Positions 13,420-26,084 of a stretch of DNA of 64,000 nucleotides are shown here, piece by piece (the stretch's first letter is position 1; each line of letters opens with the position of its first letter). The notes beneath the pieces are model-generated. The model was not told the origin of the DNA, did not search any database, and saw nothing but the letters and a program-made list of their open reading frames with translations. A program made the translations under genes and the position numbers. The DNA comes from Liolophura sinensis (taxonomy: Eukaryota > Mollusca > Polyplacophora > Chitonida > Chitonidae): NCBI RefSeq assembly GCF_032854445.1, contig NC_088304.1:22271704-22335703 (forward strand). Direction: 5' to 3'.

Positions 13420-14640
13420 TCAGGAAACCAATGAATGACGGATTCATCCGTTATCATCAGATCAGGCAACATGGGCGGATTCAACCATTGTTATCATCAG
13501 ATCAGACAATTCACCTTGACGGATTCATCTGATCAGACAATATTGGTGGATTCAGCCGTTGTTATCATCAGATCAGACAATTAACCTTGACGGATTCATC
13601 TGATCAGGCAATATGGGTGGAATCAACCATTGTTATCATCAGGTCAGACAATTCACCTTGACGGATTCATCTGATCAGACAATATTGGTGGATTCAGCCG
13701 TCGTTATCATCAGATCAGACAATTCACCTTGACGGATTCATCTGATCAGGCAATGTTGGTGGATTCAGCCGTTGTTAGCATCAGGTCAGGCAGTTAACGT
13801 TGACGGATCCATCGGATCAGGCAACATTGGCGGATTCATCCCTTGATATCATCAGATCAGACAATTAACCTTGACGGATTCATCTAATCAGGCAATATGG
13901 GTGGATTCAGCCGTTGTTATCATCAGGTCAGACAATTAACCTTGACGGATTCATCCGATCGTGCAACATTGGCGGATTCAGCCGTTTTTATCATCAGACC
14001 AGGCAGTTAACCTTGACGGATTCATCCGATCAGGCAACATTGGTGGATTCAGCCGTTGATATCAGCAGATCAGGCAACACTAGCGGATTTAGCGGTTGAT
14101 ATCAGTGGGTCATGCAATTAACCTTGACGGATTCATCCGATCAGGCAACACTGACGGATTCAGCCGTTGTTATCATCAGATCAGGCAATTAACGTTGACG
14201 GATCCATCGGATCAGGCAACATTGGCGGATTCATCCGTTGATATCATTAGATCAGGAAACATCGGCGAGTTCATTCGTTGCTATCATCACAACAGGAAAC
14301 ATTGACGGATTCAACCGTTGTTATTATCAGGTCAGAGAATATGGACGGATTCAAGTTATAATCGCGTCAGGCAACATTGACGTATTTATCCGTTGTTATC
14401 AAATTAGGCCAAATTGCGGATTCAACAGTAGTCATCATCACATTAGGCAACATTGATGGATTCTTCCGTTGTTATCATTAAATCAGGAAATACTGACAGA
14501 ACGTACCGCTGTTGTTGTCAGAACAGGCAACACTGACGGATTCAGCCGTTGTTATCACCAGATAAAGCAACACTGACGGGTTCAACGGTTGTTGTCATCA
14601 GATCAGGCAACATCGACGGATTGGGATCTCACTGGCTCAC
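13420..14640. repeat. ~70-bp degenerate minisatellite
   Basis: Alternating gacggattcatctgatcagg, caatattggtggattcagcc and gttgttatcatcagatcaga modules. Many TGATCA/GATC palindromes; copies become shorter and more divergent toward 14.6 kb. Confidence 0.9.
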
Positions 14641-14865
14641 ATAATTAGTGCTGGCTTACTGCGACTACCAGACACTCTGCCCATGAGATCGCGAGTTCGA
14701 ATCTAGGTGCCTACCGCGAATTAAACGTGGTTTTGTTCGGTACATGGTGAAAATCGGAGGCTTCCGGTTTCCCCTACTCACAAATATCACCACTGTCATA
14801 TTAAGTCAGTAGATTCATTGATTACGGCTTGTCAAACACCAATCACGTAGGCAAACCTTGACGAA
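14640..14865 (+). mobile_element. tRNA-derived SINE, family D
   Basis: tRNA-like B box gagttcgaatctagg near 14,695, body with ggtttcccctactcaca and a tail cttgtcaaacaccaatcac. Confidence 0.55.
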
Positions 14866-15125
14866 TTCAACCTGTGTTCTCATCAAATCAGGAAACAATA
14901 GCGGATTAGTCGATGTTTATTATCAAATCAGGCAGCAATGACGAATTTATCAGGCAACAATTACCAGTTCATCTGTGTATGTTATCTGGTCAGAAACCAG
15001 AGGCGAATCCATCAGCCTACATCATTAGATAACGCCTAAATGAAGAATCCATCAGGCAACAATTACCATTTCATCAGTGTATGTTATCTGGTCAGAAACC
15101 AGAGGCGAATTCATCAGTTGAGATT
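14866..15125. repeat. degenerate repeat, two copies of a ~110-bp unit
   Basis: gttatctggtcagaaaccag with aggcgaa occurs near 14,978 and 15,087, with aggcaacaattacc before each; a probable decayed end of the preceding array. Confidence 0.7.
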
Positions 15126-17952
15126 ACTCAACAATGACAAATTGGAACATATATAATCTTGCATCTTATCACAATCGGTATGAACGCTGCGATTTGTAAA
15201 CGCTTTCTTTAATACATTTTCTTTTTACCCCTGCCTGTGCATGCTATCATGCAAAGCTCAGAATGTTGAAGCCAAACCGAACAGAGAAATGGGCCTCCCT
15301 GCATCGATATAAACTATAGACATCCCTACAGGCAAGACTCCATCAATCATTGAAACAGCCTTCTGCCAAGGCACGCGATAAACGGGCAGTGCCCTTTGGG
15401 CCAGGGGTTCAGCTAGACCCGGTCAAGGCAAGAGATGCCTGGTCCATCAATATGCTTGTATTAACAAGGAACTAAAGTGAAAAATTTCTATCACATTTTT
15501 AGATAATCAGGTTCATCGCTTTAGTGGGTTGTTCATGAAATTTTGTATATAAGGGCCTATACGTATGTACGTGAAGGTACTGTTATGTGTTAGTGGGGTA
15601 TTCATATACATGGATATTTACAAATTCAATAACCTGTGTATGAAACAATATTTCACTAGTTATTCAACCTTTTAGTGCTAGCCTTGTTTATAGCCCATAT
15701 AGGCTTTGCTACTTCCTGTTGACCATTTGGCATAGTATAGCCATGTGATTCATGCACATGTCTTTGGTATGTATGGGTAGCCTTATGTGTCTCTGGTACC
15801 CTGAAGTGCACTGTGGGCATGCCGGGTGTTTTCCAGGATCTTGCAGTTGCGCTACAAGTATCTTACATTGGTTGTCTAAAAGTTGATATATCTATTTTCC
15901 CGCAATATTAGTCCAGGATCTTTATAATCGTGTATAAAGCAGTAAACATATACAACCTTGCAATGTACTGTGATTCAATATCACTTACCATCTTGTAGTA
16001 ATCTCGTGGTCTCACCAAGGTCCGCATTTATTACACTCGAAATATCTCACGCATGTGTGCCTTGAGGTTGGATAAGACACTCTCTCTCAGATGATCCTTA
16101 GCCTTGTGGTGGATAGGTACAACAACAGAACATCTATATACGCTTCCGTATATCTGAGCATCACGGAGTGTAAAATGTGTTTCCAAAGATTTCCGAAGAC
16201 CCCCGTTTATGTTATTGATTCTCCTGTCTATGCAGGATACCACATAATCTGTCCAGTCTGCACAAGGCGTGGCCCGAAACGTGGAGAATGGAAGCTGAGA
16301 AATGCGAGCCCTCTCTACCCTGTGATCAATACACCACATGCCCGACCTACGGATGAATGCTCCTTGTTAACAAGTGCAGTCCTCGATTAGTGAAGATCGA
16401 TAACAAAACGCACCGTTTAATGTTGCATAATTTTCGCTGTTTACTGGATCAATTTTCCCACACCAAATACCCTAGTGGAGAATTTCCCAAAAAAGAGATA
16501 AAATCTCTGATTTTGAAGACAGTTAACAAAATGAGTTGAGATTACAAATTAGAAGTAGAACGGAGATGGATGGATCATTTCTTCATTAAGCCTTGTTTGT
16601 TCGTTTGTCTCGTTTTTGGGGCCAGTCTCTGTCTTCAGTTCGGTCTTATCATGCCGGCATTCCCTTTTAGCCTTATGTTTTAGAATGCTGGCTGCATGAA
16701 GCATATGCCAAAGAAACCGACATGCATACCCTTGATCTCTCTGTTTAAAAAGTATTTACACAAATGACGAAACCGGGTAAATCAATAAATAAAAATATAA
16801 ATAAATCAAAACGTAAATGTTTTGCTCCACAAAATACGGTCTCCTGACCTATACAAGTTGACTGAATAACCATACCATGTTTATCATTAGTACCATAATA
16901 TATAACAGCTCTTTTTTTTCGTCCCTAAACTTTCGTACGATGACATCACAAAGAACTTCATGAAAGAAAGAAACTACACGTGTTTTAAATATATTTTTAA
17001 TACGCCAACAAGAATTTCCAAGTAAACCCACCCCCTGTGGAACATAGGGGTATTCTGCATCCACGAGCACGCCCAACAAAGTCCAATAAATATAGTTTTT
17101 CTAATGTAACAAAGCTTCCACGTTAAAAATAAGTGTGTACATCGGGCATTTATATATCATTTACAAACCGCCGCTCTAACGGCAGAGACAACACTTTCGT
17201 ATAACTCAGAAAATTTGCATTACAACCTAATTTATTATCAAAGGCAGTGACATCTAAAAAAAAACACCATTATTGTCCAACTAATTATTTACATAGTTAT
17301 CACAATTAATGAACCAAGTATGATTGTAGGCCTATTACAACTGCTGTTGTTTATACTCAAGAAATTGTATTAAAAATGGCTTGAAATCTGTCCGGTTGGA
17401 AAATAAGCCTGTTTTATTGAAGACGGCTTCAAGATGTAAACCCATCTTTACAAAAAAAATATTGGTTATTTTAGGTATAATGCTTTTCTCTGCACAAATG
17501 AAACCATTGTGGGAATGTCTTCAGTGAGAAATTGATCAAACCCGTATCTCCCATTTAATATTAATCTACTTATCCCAGAGTATTTTTGTGATTGTAAACA
17601 TTCCTCAACGTTTTGTACATCCAGATCACCATTTCAGGTCTCTTTCATAATTGTTTTCTGTGCAGTTGCATAGGCTTTACCACTGCAATCAATACATTTC
17701 TTCTCGAATTCAACTAAACCTAATTTTAGGTGGATTATGGAAGCTAGAAAACAGGAGAGTTAATCGTGACAATAATATTCATTTTAGTACAAAGATTCCA
17801 CTCAGGACCCTTTTGGCAACTTTTCAGTGTATTATTTTCTTTAGTTCAAACATTTCTGCCAAATTGGTACTAAATTCAATTCACAAAATTTTGTGCGTGT
17901 ATTTCTTATGAGACGAATCCAATTTTGTCTTAGATTCATATATTTTATATTA
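15126..17952. other. intergenic, no gene recognised
   Basis: A 102-codon open stretch on the minus strand (16,339-16,031) has no family I can name. The rest is A/T-rich non-coding sequence. Confidence 0.45.
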
Positions 17953-18229
17953 CATTTTCCTTTTTTCTTAACTTTTGTAACTTTTTCTTCAGTTTCCACT
18001 TGCGCATTGAAAACGCTTTCACCTTTTCACCTGAGTGGAAACGGTTCTCACCTGGGTGGAAACATGTGGGTGGAAAAGTGGGAATCTTTTCCGTGGGCAG
18101 AATGATGATGGAAACAATTAGGTGAAAACCGTTTCCACCTGGGTGAGAACGTTTTCACTCAAGTGAAAACGTTTTTCACCCAAGTGGAACCTAAGAAAAA
18201 GTTACAAAAGTTAAGAAAAAAGGAAAATG
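17953..18229. mobile_element. foldback/MITE-like element with 37-bp perfect terminal inverted repeats
   Basis: Terminal inverted repeats 17953-17989 and 18193-18229 are identical over 37 bp. The interior also folds back, built from GGTGAAAACG/CGTTTTCACC and CACCTGGGTGGAAAC motifs. No coding capacity. A target duplication is not obvious. It is non-autonomous and the family is not recognised. Confidence 0.8.
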
Positions 18230-18407
18230 TCGTGTATGGTCCACCGTAGAATTGTAAAGCGATTGTTAATTTTAGAAAATACAATCGCGACAAAACTGAC
18301 TCGTACACAATGGTGATCTGTATATATAAAATGAAAATGTGCGTCAGATAGAGGGTGAAAGGGGGATCCTCTCAACATAAAAAAAATTTCTAAAAGAGTC
18401 TTTGTAC

Positions 18408-18690
18408 CTAATTTTCATCCACAGAGTCAAATGCTATTTTAAAGTCTATCATAAGTAAAACATGAGGTAGGTTGTTGATCTCAGCAAAATGAATAATACC
18501 AAAGATTAGACAGGTAGTTTCCCCAGTAAAACGGCCTACCATATGTATAAGGCCTTTTTGGTTTTGGCTGATCATTTCAGGAAGATCAGACTTGATGCAT
18601 CTAGCTAGTACTTCAGATGCTACTTTATCTAAAAATTTCATTAAGGTGATAGACCGTCAATTATCTACGTAATTCCTACTTTTCCCCTTT
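18408..18690 (-). pseudogene. reverse-transcriptase fragment of a second non-LTR element
   Basis: It reads RSITLMKFLDKVASEVLARC, then MISQNQKGLIHMVGRFTGET and LLMIDFKIAFDSVDE, the RT region with the first catalytic Asp (IDFKIAFDSV). Neighbouring parts are not recognisable. It resembles the L1/Tx1 type but is a different copy from the one at 6.5-9.6 kb. Confidence 0.75.
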
Positions 18691-18867
18691 TAAGGAATGC
18701 AGCTTATTAAAATAAAATATCTATCCAAAATATTGGCGATGTCCCTGTTTAATAAGCTTAATTTAATGAATTAATCAAATAAATGTTCAAATCCCTTCAG
18801 AAAAATTTAAAGAATTCTACAGGACAGCATCGGGACCTTCACTATCATTATCTTTAAACTCTTCTTC

Positions 18868-19204
18868 AAAGCGCGCCTTGGTAGAGCGTCCGCTTCGGAA
18901 GCGGTAGATCCAGGGTCAATCCTGGGTCGAGTCACACTTAAGACCTTAAAAAAAGGAAGTTGTAACTTCCTCGCTTGGCGTTCATCATGAAGGGGATAAT
19001 ACAACGACTGGTTGACCCGTGTCAGTGTAATGGCTCCGGAGGGGCGGATTACTTGCCTTCGGTAAGTCGTCCCAGTGAAGCAGCACTAGATAAAAGTGCG
19101 TTGGAAATCCATCCTGCAACAAGGAGTTACATTACATACACCCTAAGGATACCTTCGTCGTCATATGAGTGAAAAACTGTTGAGCACGACGTTTAACCCC
19201 AAGC
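18868..19204 (+). mobile_element. SINE family B, near full length
   Basis: tRNA-like head (cttggtagagcgtccgcttc, gggtcaatcctgggtcgag), body with ggcgttcatcatgaagggga and gccttcggtaagtcgtc, tail gagcacgacgtttaacccc then cactcact. Confidence 0.85.
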
Positions 19205-19555
19205 ACACACTCACTTGCAATCCGGAGACCCTGGATCAAACTCGGATCGGGTCTTACCAAAGATTTTAAATATTGTTGCTACTTCGAGCTGAGCACTGAG
19301 AGGTTAGAGCAAGAAAACAGGACTGGTTGGTTCCGTGTCAGTACAATGTGCTTGGATGGGATGTCATGTCTTGTGACTTCGGCATGATACTTTCAGTGGC
19401 GACAGCACTTTGGCGGCATGGACACGTCCTACCAGACCAAAACGCAGTATGTGTATGTACACCTAATGACTCCTCGTCGTCATACGACTTAAAAATTGTT
19501 AAGTACGACGTAAAACCCCAAGCGAATATACATACATACATACATACCATCAAAT
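19205..19555 (+). mobile_element. SINE family C
   Basis: B-box-like tggatcaaactcgg, body with actgagaggttagagcaaga and ggcatgatactttcagtgg, tail cgtcgtcatacgac and gtacgacgtaaaaccccaag. The end resembles family B, suggesting related 3' tails. Confidence 0.75.
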
Positions 19556-20327
19556 CGATTGAATACGGTGACGTCTGCGAGCTCGATACCGAGACGGGAC
19601 ATACCTTTGACTTTAGATATTTTAATCTCGGAACTTCTAAAACAAGGTCTCAGCACAAGGAGGTAGGCAATGTGTCAGCCATCGTTGTCTCTGTCTTGTC
19701 TCGTGATTTTGGCATGGCATTTCAGTGATGCAGGGCAATACTTCGGCATTGGGCGGCCGGCCTGCAGCACACATGCTGTTACCATCGCAATATAACCAAT
19801 AAGACGGTCAAATAAGAGGTTAAGCCGAATTTCAGCAACCAATCAAATAGCCAACCAAACTAAACGTGTAATGTTGTTTCTTGAAATCTGCATCATTTCA
19901 CATTATATGTTTCTGGTGACCATGATTTCGAACAATACAGTATTTATTTATTGGATTTATTTGAGTGCCAGCCTGAGAGCAACGCTCTTTGACAAATTAC
20001 TGATGAACTTTGCCACGTGTGGCGTAGACTACAGATATATGAACAAAATATAGTGGTGAAATATATGTGGTCTTCAACGACTGCCAGACTATTGCTAAGT
20101 CTAATATAATCTTGATGTGAATTAATAGAATATGTGTGTTACATTTAACAGAATAATCTGTTGCAATAGCAGAAAACATTCTAGCATCACTCATACAACA
20201 GATTTTCTGTTAAAATTAACAGACTGATTTTTTGAATGTACACAGCCACATGAGCGCCATCAGACCTCATGTGGACCAACGTTTAGAACATTAATAAATG
20301 CCGTACTTCAGTAGCATAATACGTCTA
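19556..20327. other. intergenic with two short dispersed repeats
   Basis: 19,550-19,615 has an inverted relative at 21,727-21,790 (cgagacgggacatac and flanks). 20,175-20,240 has a relative at 32,088-32,150 (ctagcatcactca, ttttttgaatgt). Families unknown. Confidence 0.5.
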
Positions 20328-20665
20328 CTTAGAGCGTTCGCCTAACGAAATCGGGAGAACCGGGATCAAACCCAGGTCGGTTTATACCAAAGATTTAAAT
20401 GACACTTGTTGCTGCCTCGCTTGACGCTCATCACTGAGAGGTTAGAGCTAGGAAACTTGACTGATTGAGTGGGGGTCATTATTATGTGACTGGGTGGGGT
20501 GTCATGTATGGTGTCTTGGGCATGATAATTTAGTGGCGGCAGCACTTTGGCGGTATGGATTCGCTCTGCCATCAGAACACACATGCACATACATTTAATG
20601 ACGCCCCGTCGTCACGAGGCTAAAAAATTGTCATGTTCAGCGTTGAACCCCTGGCATACATACAC
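20328..20665 (+). mobile_element. SINE family C
   Basis: tRNA-like head (cttagagcgttcgcctaacg, gggatcaaacccaggtcgg), body shared with the copy at 19.2 kb (actgagaggttagagctagg, ggcggcagcactttggcgg) and tail cgtcgtcacgaggctaaaaa. Confidence 0.8.
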
Positions 20666-21428
20666 ACAATCCCAAATTCGGGATTGAACGCGCACCTCGT
20701 CTGTGGTAGCACTTTGGCTATCTATTCAGGAGAATGTACTAAGCGAATGCTAGCTGTGTATTCTGTTCTGAAATCATAGCCAGGAAATGATCTGCTGACC
20801 TACATTACTAAGTCTCAGTTTTCAGTCCTCATCTTTGGGAAAACCGGAAATGTCAGCGCATTGTGCAAGACGAAGAATGAACGAATGGATATTTTGGCTT
20901 AACGCCACGTCGGCAATACTTCGGCCATATCGTGGCGATGCTAATGGATACGCTGGCTAACTCGAAGCTATTAATCTTAGATGCAGTGATAATGACAGAT
21001 ATTCACGATTGAGTCTCTTTTGGTAGAAACAAATATTTTGTTTGAGACCGAAAGAAACTACTAGGCTGGGAAGGGAAGGAAAATCCACGACAGGAGTTTG
21101 CAGGTGCCCCCCGTCCAAACACGAAGAGCAGCATACACATGACTTCAGAGTTTGTCTTTATTTTTTTGGCTTTAGCGCACAGTACGTCATAATACGTGGC
21201 ATTTACAACCATATCCAAGTTTCTGGCCTGTCTAATTCCCACCTGAACGTACACAAATGAGGGAGGTCTGGCGATAATAATATTATTACTTCCTTTTATT
21301 TTTTTAACTTTTTTACTCAGGTGGTTAAATTGCACGCAATAAGCGCAATAAGATAATCATTGTATGCATAAATTCCACTGGAAAAAGTGGTTCAGTGGTT
21401 GAAAAGATTGAAGATTTACAGTAGCGAC
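20666..21428. other. intergenic, nothing recognised
   Basis: No supported gene or repeat in this stretch. Confidence 0.4.
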
Positions 21429-21592
21429 ATTTATTTATTTATTCATTTCACTGGTGTTTTACGACATACCCAAGAACATTTCACTTACACGACAGCGGTC
21501 AAAAGCACGGTGGGAGGAAACCAGAAAAAGCCCTTGGAAAACCCACGACCATCCGCAGGTTGTTGACAGACTTTCCCTCGTACGACAGTTAT
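21429..21592 (-). mobile_element. SINE family A fragment
   Basis: (ttta)n tail, ggtgttttacgacataccca, then gggaggaaaccag and cccacgaccatccgcaggtt. Confidence 0.8.
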
Positions 21593-21799
21593 TCCCTACC
21601 TACAACGGGAACAACGAAGAGTGGCGTCGTGCACATGTAGTCCTGAACAAAGCTTGTGATTGGCTGTGCGTCTTTTGTCTGTGTTCCTCAGCAGAAATTG
21701 TTTCCTCAAAACGTTTCCCACCACTCGAAATTAGTATGTCCCGTCTCGGTACGGAGCTCACAGACGTCATTATATTCAATCGATTTGATTGCGTGTGCA

Positions 21800-21809
21800 C
21801 GTGTGCGTG

Positions 21810-21849
<40 letters not shown>

Positions 21850-21851
21850 TG
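21800..21851. repeat. (GTGC)n / (GCGT)n microsatellite
   Basis: About a dozen GCGT tetranucleotides after a gtgtgcgtgtgc lead-in. Confidence 0.95.
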
Positions 21852-22229
21852 TTAAGCATTTGCCCATGGCCCAAAATTTCACATACTGGTACCACCCATG
21901 ATGGCCAGTTCTCCTTACTGTTTTAACTTGAACTTGCCTGTCGTTAGTTCATGACATATGTTAACCCTGGCAAACGGGTAGCTTTATATGGGTTATCTCA
22001 CCTTTAATTTACGCTGTACTGGTCACTGTGTTGACTGATATTTTCCAATATGTAATGCAATAAAATCGCTCTGCAAATCCTCGGTCAACTGAGAAGCAAT
22101 GTTTTTACCTTTGGGAATACTTACTTTAACTAATGCAAGCAGTTCGTGTCAAACCAAATGGAATAGTAAATTTTGTTGATGAAGCAAGTAAGACGAATAA
22201 ATTCCTTTCTGACTTGAAAGAGAGATAAT
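21852..22229. other. intergenic, nothing recognised
   Basis: No feature supported. Confidence 0.4.
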
Positions 22230-22478
22230 GGTTTATTTATTTATTTGATTGGTGTTTACGCCGTACTCAAGAATATTTCATTTATACGACAGCGGCTAGC
22301 ATTATGGTGGGAGGAAACCCACGACCATCCGCAGGTTGCTGGAAGACCTTCCCACTTTCAGTTGGAGAGGAAGCCACCATGAGCTGGACGAACTCACAGT
22401 GACCACATTGGTGAGGGGCTCCTGGGTCATCACGCTGCGCTAGCGCGCTAACCAATTGAACCACGGAGTCCCCCGAGA
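22230..22478 (-). mobile_element. SINE family A, near full length
   Basis: Tail to tRNA-like head is visible: gccgtactcaagaatatttc, gggaggaaacccacgaccat, gctgcgctagcgcgctaacc and ccacggagtccc. Confidence 0.85.
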
Positions 22479-22894
22479 GATAATGAGGGGAGGGAATTTG
22501 AAGGAACATTTTCCTCTGCAATCCATCTTTATTTTATCAAGTCAGATTTTATCAAATCATGTAGCTGCGTTGACTGCCTTGTTCTAAAAGGTAATGTAAT
22601 AATTGAAACACCTGGCTTGATGGCTAATGTATAATTATATTTGATAAGTATCAAAGTATCCATTCAAATAGTAGTATCCTTATAATGATGGAGAAAAGAT
22701 AAATTGTGATGTAAAAATTTTTCTTGCAGCATAAGATCTCTTCTACACGGGACGCTTTTTTTTTTTTTTTTTAAATAAATCCTTTGCCAGCTCGAGAAAG
22801 TAAATATCTGACTGGATGACGATGACAGTCCATATGAAGACTTTCGCTTAGCCATCGAATTAAGGCAGGAAATGAAGTGTCGTAAGTGGGACGG
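22479..22894. other. intergenic, nothing recognised
   Basis: A/T-rich, one poly-T run; no gene. Confidence 0.4.
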
Positions 22895-23220
22895 GACCGG
22901 TAGATCCAGGATCAATCCTTGGTCGAGTCACACCTAAGACTTAAAAGAGGAAGTTGTAACTTCCTCGCTTGGCGTTCAGCATGAAGGGGATAGTGCAACG
23001 ACTGGTTGACCCGTATCAGTATAATGGCTCGGGCGGAGCGGCTTACTTGCCTTCGGTAAGTCGTCTCAGTGATGCAGCACTAAATAAAAGAGCGGTGGAA
23101 ATCCGTCCTGCAACAAGGAGGCACATTACACGTGCATGCACCCTAATGATTCTTTCGTCGTCATATGACTGAAAAATTGTTGAGTACGACGTTAAACCCC
23201 AAGCACTCACTCACTCACTC
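22895..23220 (+). mobile_element. SINE family B
   Basis: Truncated head then agttgtaacttcctcgcttg, aacgactggttgacccgtat, gccttcggtaagtcgtctca, tail gagtacgacgttaaacccca and (cact)n. Confidence 0.85.
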
Positions 23221-23335
23221 GTAAGTGGGAAGGTCTGCCGGCATTTGCGGGGTGATCGTGGGTTTCCGCCGGGGTCTGCTCTGTCATCTAATGTTGCCGT
23301 CATTGTACAAGTGAACTATTCTTGAGTAAGAAATG
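23221..23335 (+). mobile_element. SINE family A, 3' part
   Basis: gtgggaaggtctgccggc, gatcgtgggtttccgcc, ctattcttgagtaagaaat directly after the family B copy. Confidence 0.7.
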
Positions 23336-24279
23336 AGGGGTAAATCGACAGCAGACTGTATTTCATGAAGCAGTTACGTGTGACCATTTGCCATCTGCCA
23401 CACTATCATCGCTGCTCTGGTGTTACTCTCTATGCTGTACTTTAATTACATTTCATACATCGCACGCTAGTGTTTTCTGCTTTTTGAATTCAAAGTTGTC
23501 AATCACTTTTACACTTTGTGAAAGGTATTTAGAAACCTTAGACTTGGTGACTGACAGTTCATATACTAAATATTTATTAAAAGCCAAAAAATATCACCAA
23601 AGAATGGCAATGACAATGAAATTATAACTCATCTTTTTCACAGATAAGACAATAACGTGACCATTTACTTACTTGAGCTAATTTACCTTATCTAAACGTA
23701 AATAATTATAGCTGTAAACGAAAGAAGTAGCCTACGCATATGTTTTGGTCTGTCTTTGTCCCTAGCTTAACGTCCTTAAAATTTGGTGAATTTATGACAT
23801 ACCGGTAGTAAATAGATTTAATCGATTTCTTGTCTTCATAGATGTTACAAATCAAATCTATACCGGACGTGTCCACTACTGAAGCAATCGGTCGTGTTTA
23901 TTACTTAATCATAACCAGGTAAAAAGTCCAGGGTGGCATATGATGTAACGGCTAAGTGGTGTAACAAAGTCAGGGCAGTTCGGTTGTGTAATGCGCAGTG
24001 AATGCATGGTCGCATGATGCCATATCTAACATTGGGACCACATCATAAACACACTACCCAAGCACTTTGTTTTGGGCTTTGGACAAGTACAAAATGGACT
24101 TGTATAGTGATCAGTAAAGATCAGCGTAAAAGTAAACAACTTTATAAGCAAATCATAACACTGCGAACCAACCAAAAACGCTCACTCAGTACACATTTGT
24201 CTCTATTCTGTCTTTATGTCCTATACCCAGTGTCTCTCATGGTTATCTCATACCCCGATCGTATCATTCGGCCAACACC
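23336..24279. other. intergenic, nothing recognised
   Basis: No supported coding or repeat feature. Confidence 0.4.
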
Positions 24280-24640
24280 TATATCGCCACAGTATCACGC
24301 GGTTGTCACATATCTCCACAGTATCACACGGTTGTCACCTATCTCCACAGCATCACACGGTGGTAACATACGCCCATCGTATCATACGGTCAACACCTAT
24401 ATCTCCACAGTCTCGCGCGGTTGTCACATCTCCACAGTATCACACGGGGGTAACATATCTTAACAGCAGCACACGGTTGTCACATAACCCATTCGTTTCC
24501 AAAGGCTAACATCTATAACTCCATAGTAGCATACGGTTATCTCATACCCCCATCGTGTCTTATTAACACATCTCCACAGTATCACACCGTTATCATATAT
24601 CCCCTTGTATCTACAACTCCATCGTAGATCTCCTAACCCC
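24280..24640. repeat. ~29-bp degenerate minisatellite
   Basis: Units like TATCACACGGTTGTCACCTA then tctccacag, with lapsed copies toward 24.6 kb. Confidence 0.85.
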
Positions 24641-24747
24641 ACCGTATCATAAGGCAACCACCTATATATCCCCACTGTATTAAATCACAGTCATAAGTTA
24701 GGGTAAGCACATGTCCCTAGAGCTTGTAGATTACCTATATGCCTAGA

Positions 24748-24990
24748 TTTGGCGTTTCACGCCGTACTCAAGAATATTTCACCTATACGGCCAGCATTAT
24801 GGTGGGAGGAAACTCGGCAGAGCCCAGGGAAACCCATGACCATCCACAGGTTGCTGGAAGACCTACCCACTTATGGCCGAAGAGGAGGCCATGCAGCATG
24901 AGCTGGACTTGAACTCACAACGACTACATTGGTGAAAGGCACCTGCGTCATTGCGCCGTGCTGGGGAGATAACCCTCTCGGCCACGGATA
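24748..24990 (-). mobile_element. SINE family A, near full length
   Basis: gccgtactcaagaatatttc, tatggtgggaggaaactcgg, atgagctggacttgaactca and a degraded tRNA-like head. Confidence 0.85.
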
Positions 24991-25549
24991 GCTGACTGTG
25001 TGGAGTGGAGTTTAAAGTGAAAATGTAGATGTGTATGATATTACACTTCAAAGCTATCTTCAGAATCGCAACGGCCATATGGTGTAGGTAAGCAGCACAA
25101 AGAGTGGAGAGTATTCCATCCTGTATGCAGACATGAATACGTCAGTGTGTAGGTCTAATAAAGTTGCTTAAATATGGTAATATTAATTCACCTCAGAAAA
25201 TTTTTGATATTTATTTTTTGAAAGGCAAAATGAGTAAAAACAAAAGTTACAATATATTATATGGGTATAATTTTTGGTGGTGTTTTATACCAACAATGTC
25301 ACAGGATATAGCATGCGTATATGCCAGACTTATTGCGATATCATTTAAACTCATGCCCTCGCTTCACCTTGTAACCTATCCAGTCTGTTTGTTTCCTGGT
25401 TCTAAGAAAGACAAATGAAAAGACAAAAGAAAAAGACACTGTCATAAAATATCATGAGGCATGACGGAATTCATCAATAGATGACGAAAAGGCAAAGCAG
25501 AATATGTGTCGACTGAAACATAACACTGTTACAGTTACAACTTCCTCTT
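24991..25549. other. intergenic, nothing recognised
   Basis: No supported gene. Confidence 0.4.
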
Positions 25550-25640
25550 CTATGGTCACGGGTGAGACTCGACCCAGGGTTGACACTGGATCTACCGCTC
25601 CCGAAGCGGACGCTTTACCAACTGTGCAATAGGGGCTGGT
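25550..25640 (-). mobile_element. SINE family B, head only
   Basis: Minus-strand tRNA-like head: gtaaagcgtccgcttcggga and accctgggtcgagtctc. Confidence 0.65.
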
Positions 25641-26084
25641 CCTTTAAATTGACACTCAGCATATAACGGGGACGGGCTAGGTACTGGTATATGTAAACAC
25701 ATGATTTCTGTCTTTTCAGCATGGGTGTTTAAATTTTTGACCATTCGCAGCTTAATACCTAAGCAGTCGAGAAAATTAGCGTTTGAAAGTCATTATCTGG
25801 CGAATTTCTCATGTGGTGCGTTTTAAACAGGTCTGTGTCAACAATGTTTTAAGGTCATGTTTGTGTATCCGTGGATCGTTTAACTGTAGAATTTAAACGA
25901 TCATCTTTTCTGTGTAAATGTTTAATAGTAAAACAATCAACAATCAATCATGCCGTTACACGGTTTGAACAAAAGCAAAATACCCACATTAGGCCATGAA
26001 AAGTTTCGATCGAAAATCATTTAATCCAAATTGGTTGTAAACCTGTACTTAACAATTTTTCAGTAATATGACGAGTCATTAAGT
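25641..26084. other. upstream flank of GUSB, nothing recognised
   Basis: A/T-rich; no TATA/Inr arrangement that I can defend. Confidence 0.4.

Noticed and set aside
13420-14640. Possible CRISPR-like array
   Set aside because: No unique spacers between constant repeats; it is a degenerate tandem minisatellite in an animal genome.
16031-16339. 102-codon minus-strand frame
   Set aside because: No recognisable domain, no splice or promoter context; not enough to call a gene.
18868-18935. tRNA gene
   Set aside because: The A- and B-box-like sequences are the head of a SINE; no proper cloverleaf with an acceptor stem, and the same head recurs in other SINE copies.
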